This document shows, in pieces, positions 12,622-13,243 of a stretch of 13,243 nucleotides of DNA (within the stretch, counting starts at the first letter, position 1; each line of letters opens with the position of its first letter). The DNA is from Methanobacteriota archaeon (lineage in GTDB: Archaea; Nanobdellota; Nanobdellia; Woesearchaeales; SM23-78). The notes under the pieces are model-generated. The model was not told the DNA's origin. It worked only from the letters and a program-made list of their open reading frames with translations, and ran no database searches. A program made the translations under genes and the position numbers. The stretch covers positions 1 through 13,243 of the forward strand of contig DAOWFR010000084.1 in assembly GCA_030637925.1 (NCBI GenBank), in the 5' to 3' direction.

Positions 12622-13243
12622 TCATATCAAGAAATGCTCTTTCTCACTCCTGTCAGAAATCTCTCCTCTAAGGTTCTTGCCAAACAACTCTTTTACTTCT
12701 TGTTTCTTGTAATTGCTGAGTAGCCATGCAAGTTTAATAAATGCTGTTTCTGATGTCATGTCAGTGTAGTTTCCTATAACTCCTGCTTCTATTAATTGTC
12801 TTCCAGGAGTATAAACATTCATGTTGATTCTACCGTAAATCGTCTGAGGAGCAACTACTACAGGCATCTTGTGAGCAAGGTCTTTTATGGCTTTTATAAT
12901 CTTCTCATTCTCCTTTGTAAATTCATCAACCTTCATGCTTGGAACATGCCCTATGCCTAGTAACTCTATTACTAATCCATCAAAGTTTTTGTAAGCCAGT
13001 ATTTCTGATGCAAACATTTGGATATGAGGTTTTAGAAGCCCAATCTTTATTTTTTCATTGAACAATTTAAGGCTTATCTTCTTTTTCTTGTCCTTCTTCT
13101 CATACTCTGATATGAATTCTATCTTTTTATTTTTTACATTAACCCTTGCAAAAGGCAAAGCATTTATTGGTCTAAAAGCATCTCTTCTTGAAGTGTGCAT
13201 TTTTCTTGTTTTGCAAGCAGGAAGGATAATACAAGTATCATCA
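12622..13243 (-). CDS. gatD: Glu-tRNA(Gln) amidotransferase subunit D, C-terminal part (5' end beyond window)
   Basis: GatD is the asparaginase-like subunit that releases ammonia from Gln or Asn and channels it to GatE. The frame stays open to the window edge: before the Met at 13200 it reads DDTCIILPACKTRK, so that Met, in the family motif KMHTSRRDAFRPIN, is internal and not the start. Visible asparaginase-fold segments include FDGLVIELLGIGHVPS, VVVAPQTIYGRINMNVYTPG, AGVIGNYTDMTSETAFIKLAWLL and the family's typical C-terminus NLRGEISDRS. The catalytic Thr-Thr-Asp-Lys set mainly lies upstream of the window or at its edge and cannot be checked. It ends 7 bp before the DUF504 gene and heads the operon gatD-DUF504-gatE-PHP as far as visible. 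Confidence 0.92.
   Translation of the reverse strand, partial: DDTCIILPACKTRKMHTSRRDAFRPINALPFARVNVKNKKIEFISEYEKKDKKKKISLKLFNEKIKIGLLKPHIQMFASEILAYKNFDGLVIELLGIGHVPSMKVDEFTKENEKIIKAIKDLAHKMPVVVAPQTIYGRINMNVYTPGRQLIEAGVIGNYTDMTSETAFIKLAWLLSNYKKQEVKELFGKNLRGEISDRSEKEHFLI

Noticed and set aside
12622..13200. GatD fragment as a complete 192-aa protein starting at the Met at 13200
   Set aside because: The frame remains open to the window edge, and that Met belongs to an internal conserved GatD motif.

Overview
The window looks like a stretch of a low-GC archaeal chromosome, most probably from a DPANN-type (Woesearchaeota/Pacearchaeota-like) lineage. The archaeal evidence is specific: the archaea-only amidotransferase genes gatD and gatE, a tRNA gene with two bulge-helix-bulge introns, TATA-box promoters about 26 bp upstream of leaderless starts, small ribbon-helix-helix regulators, and a large N-glycosylation-rich, Ig-like surface protein. 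The DPANN assignment is an inference from compact gene sizes, tight overlaps and the surface-protein style; no rRNA or ribosomal marker is present to confirm it.

Layout. Bases 1-3600 hold a minus-strand operon, read from right to left: two small RHH DNA-binding proteins, a 964-residue membrane-anchored surface protein, and the start of a HypA-like metallochaperone that runs off the left edge. Its control region (3490-3625) contains five consecutive 11-bp units, a further isolated copy of the unit, an inverted repeat and a TATA box. Bases 3668-4816 hold a plus-strand pair: an uncharacterised helical protein and a zinc-LID adenylate kinase that starts at a TTG codon. Bases 4818-6288 hold a minus-strand pair: a Cys-rich ArsR-type regulator followed by an IscS/NifS cysteine desulfurase. 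Two single minus-strand genes follow, a SemiSWEET sugar transporter and the pseudouridine synthase TruD.

Bases 7637-10113 run on the plus strand: tRNA-Arg(CCU) with introns in the D-loop and the anticodon loop, then, only 6 nt after its 3' end, an MprF/AglD-type multi-pass membrane protein and a glycosidase-like protein overlapping it by 4 bp. Bases 10118-13243 hold a minus-strand operon: gatD (5' end beyond the right edge), a DUF504 protein, a compact gatE, and a PHP-domain phosphoesterase.

How the genes work together. GatD and GatE form the archaeal enzyme that makes Gln-tRNA(Gln) from Glu-tRNA(Gln). With TruD and the tRNA they give the window a tRNA and translation theme. The desulfurase and its regulator probably supply sulfur for Fe-S clusters or tRNA thiolation. 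The surface protein, the membrane protein and the glycosidase-like protein point to cell-envelope and sugar functions.

I see no CRISPR array, insertion sequence or phage module. The least ordinary parts are the two-intron tRNA, the 11-bp repeat array before the RHH/surface-protein operon, the short GatE and the Cys-rich regulator next to the desulfurase. No gene-free stretch exceeds about 130 bp.
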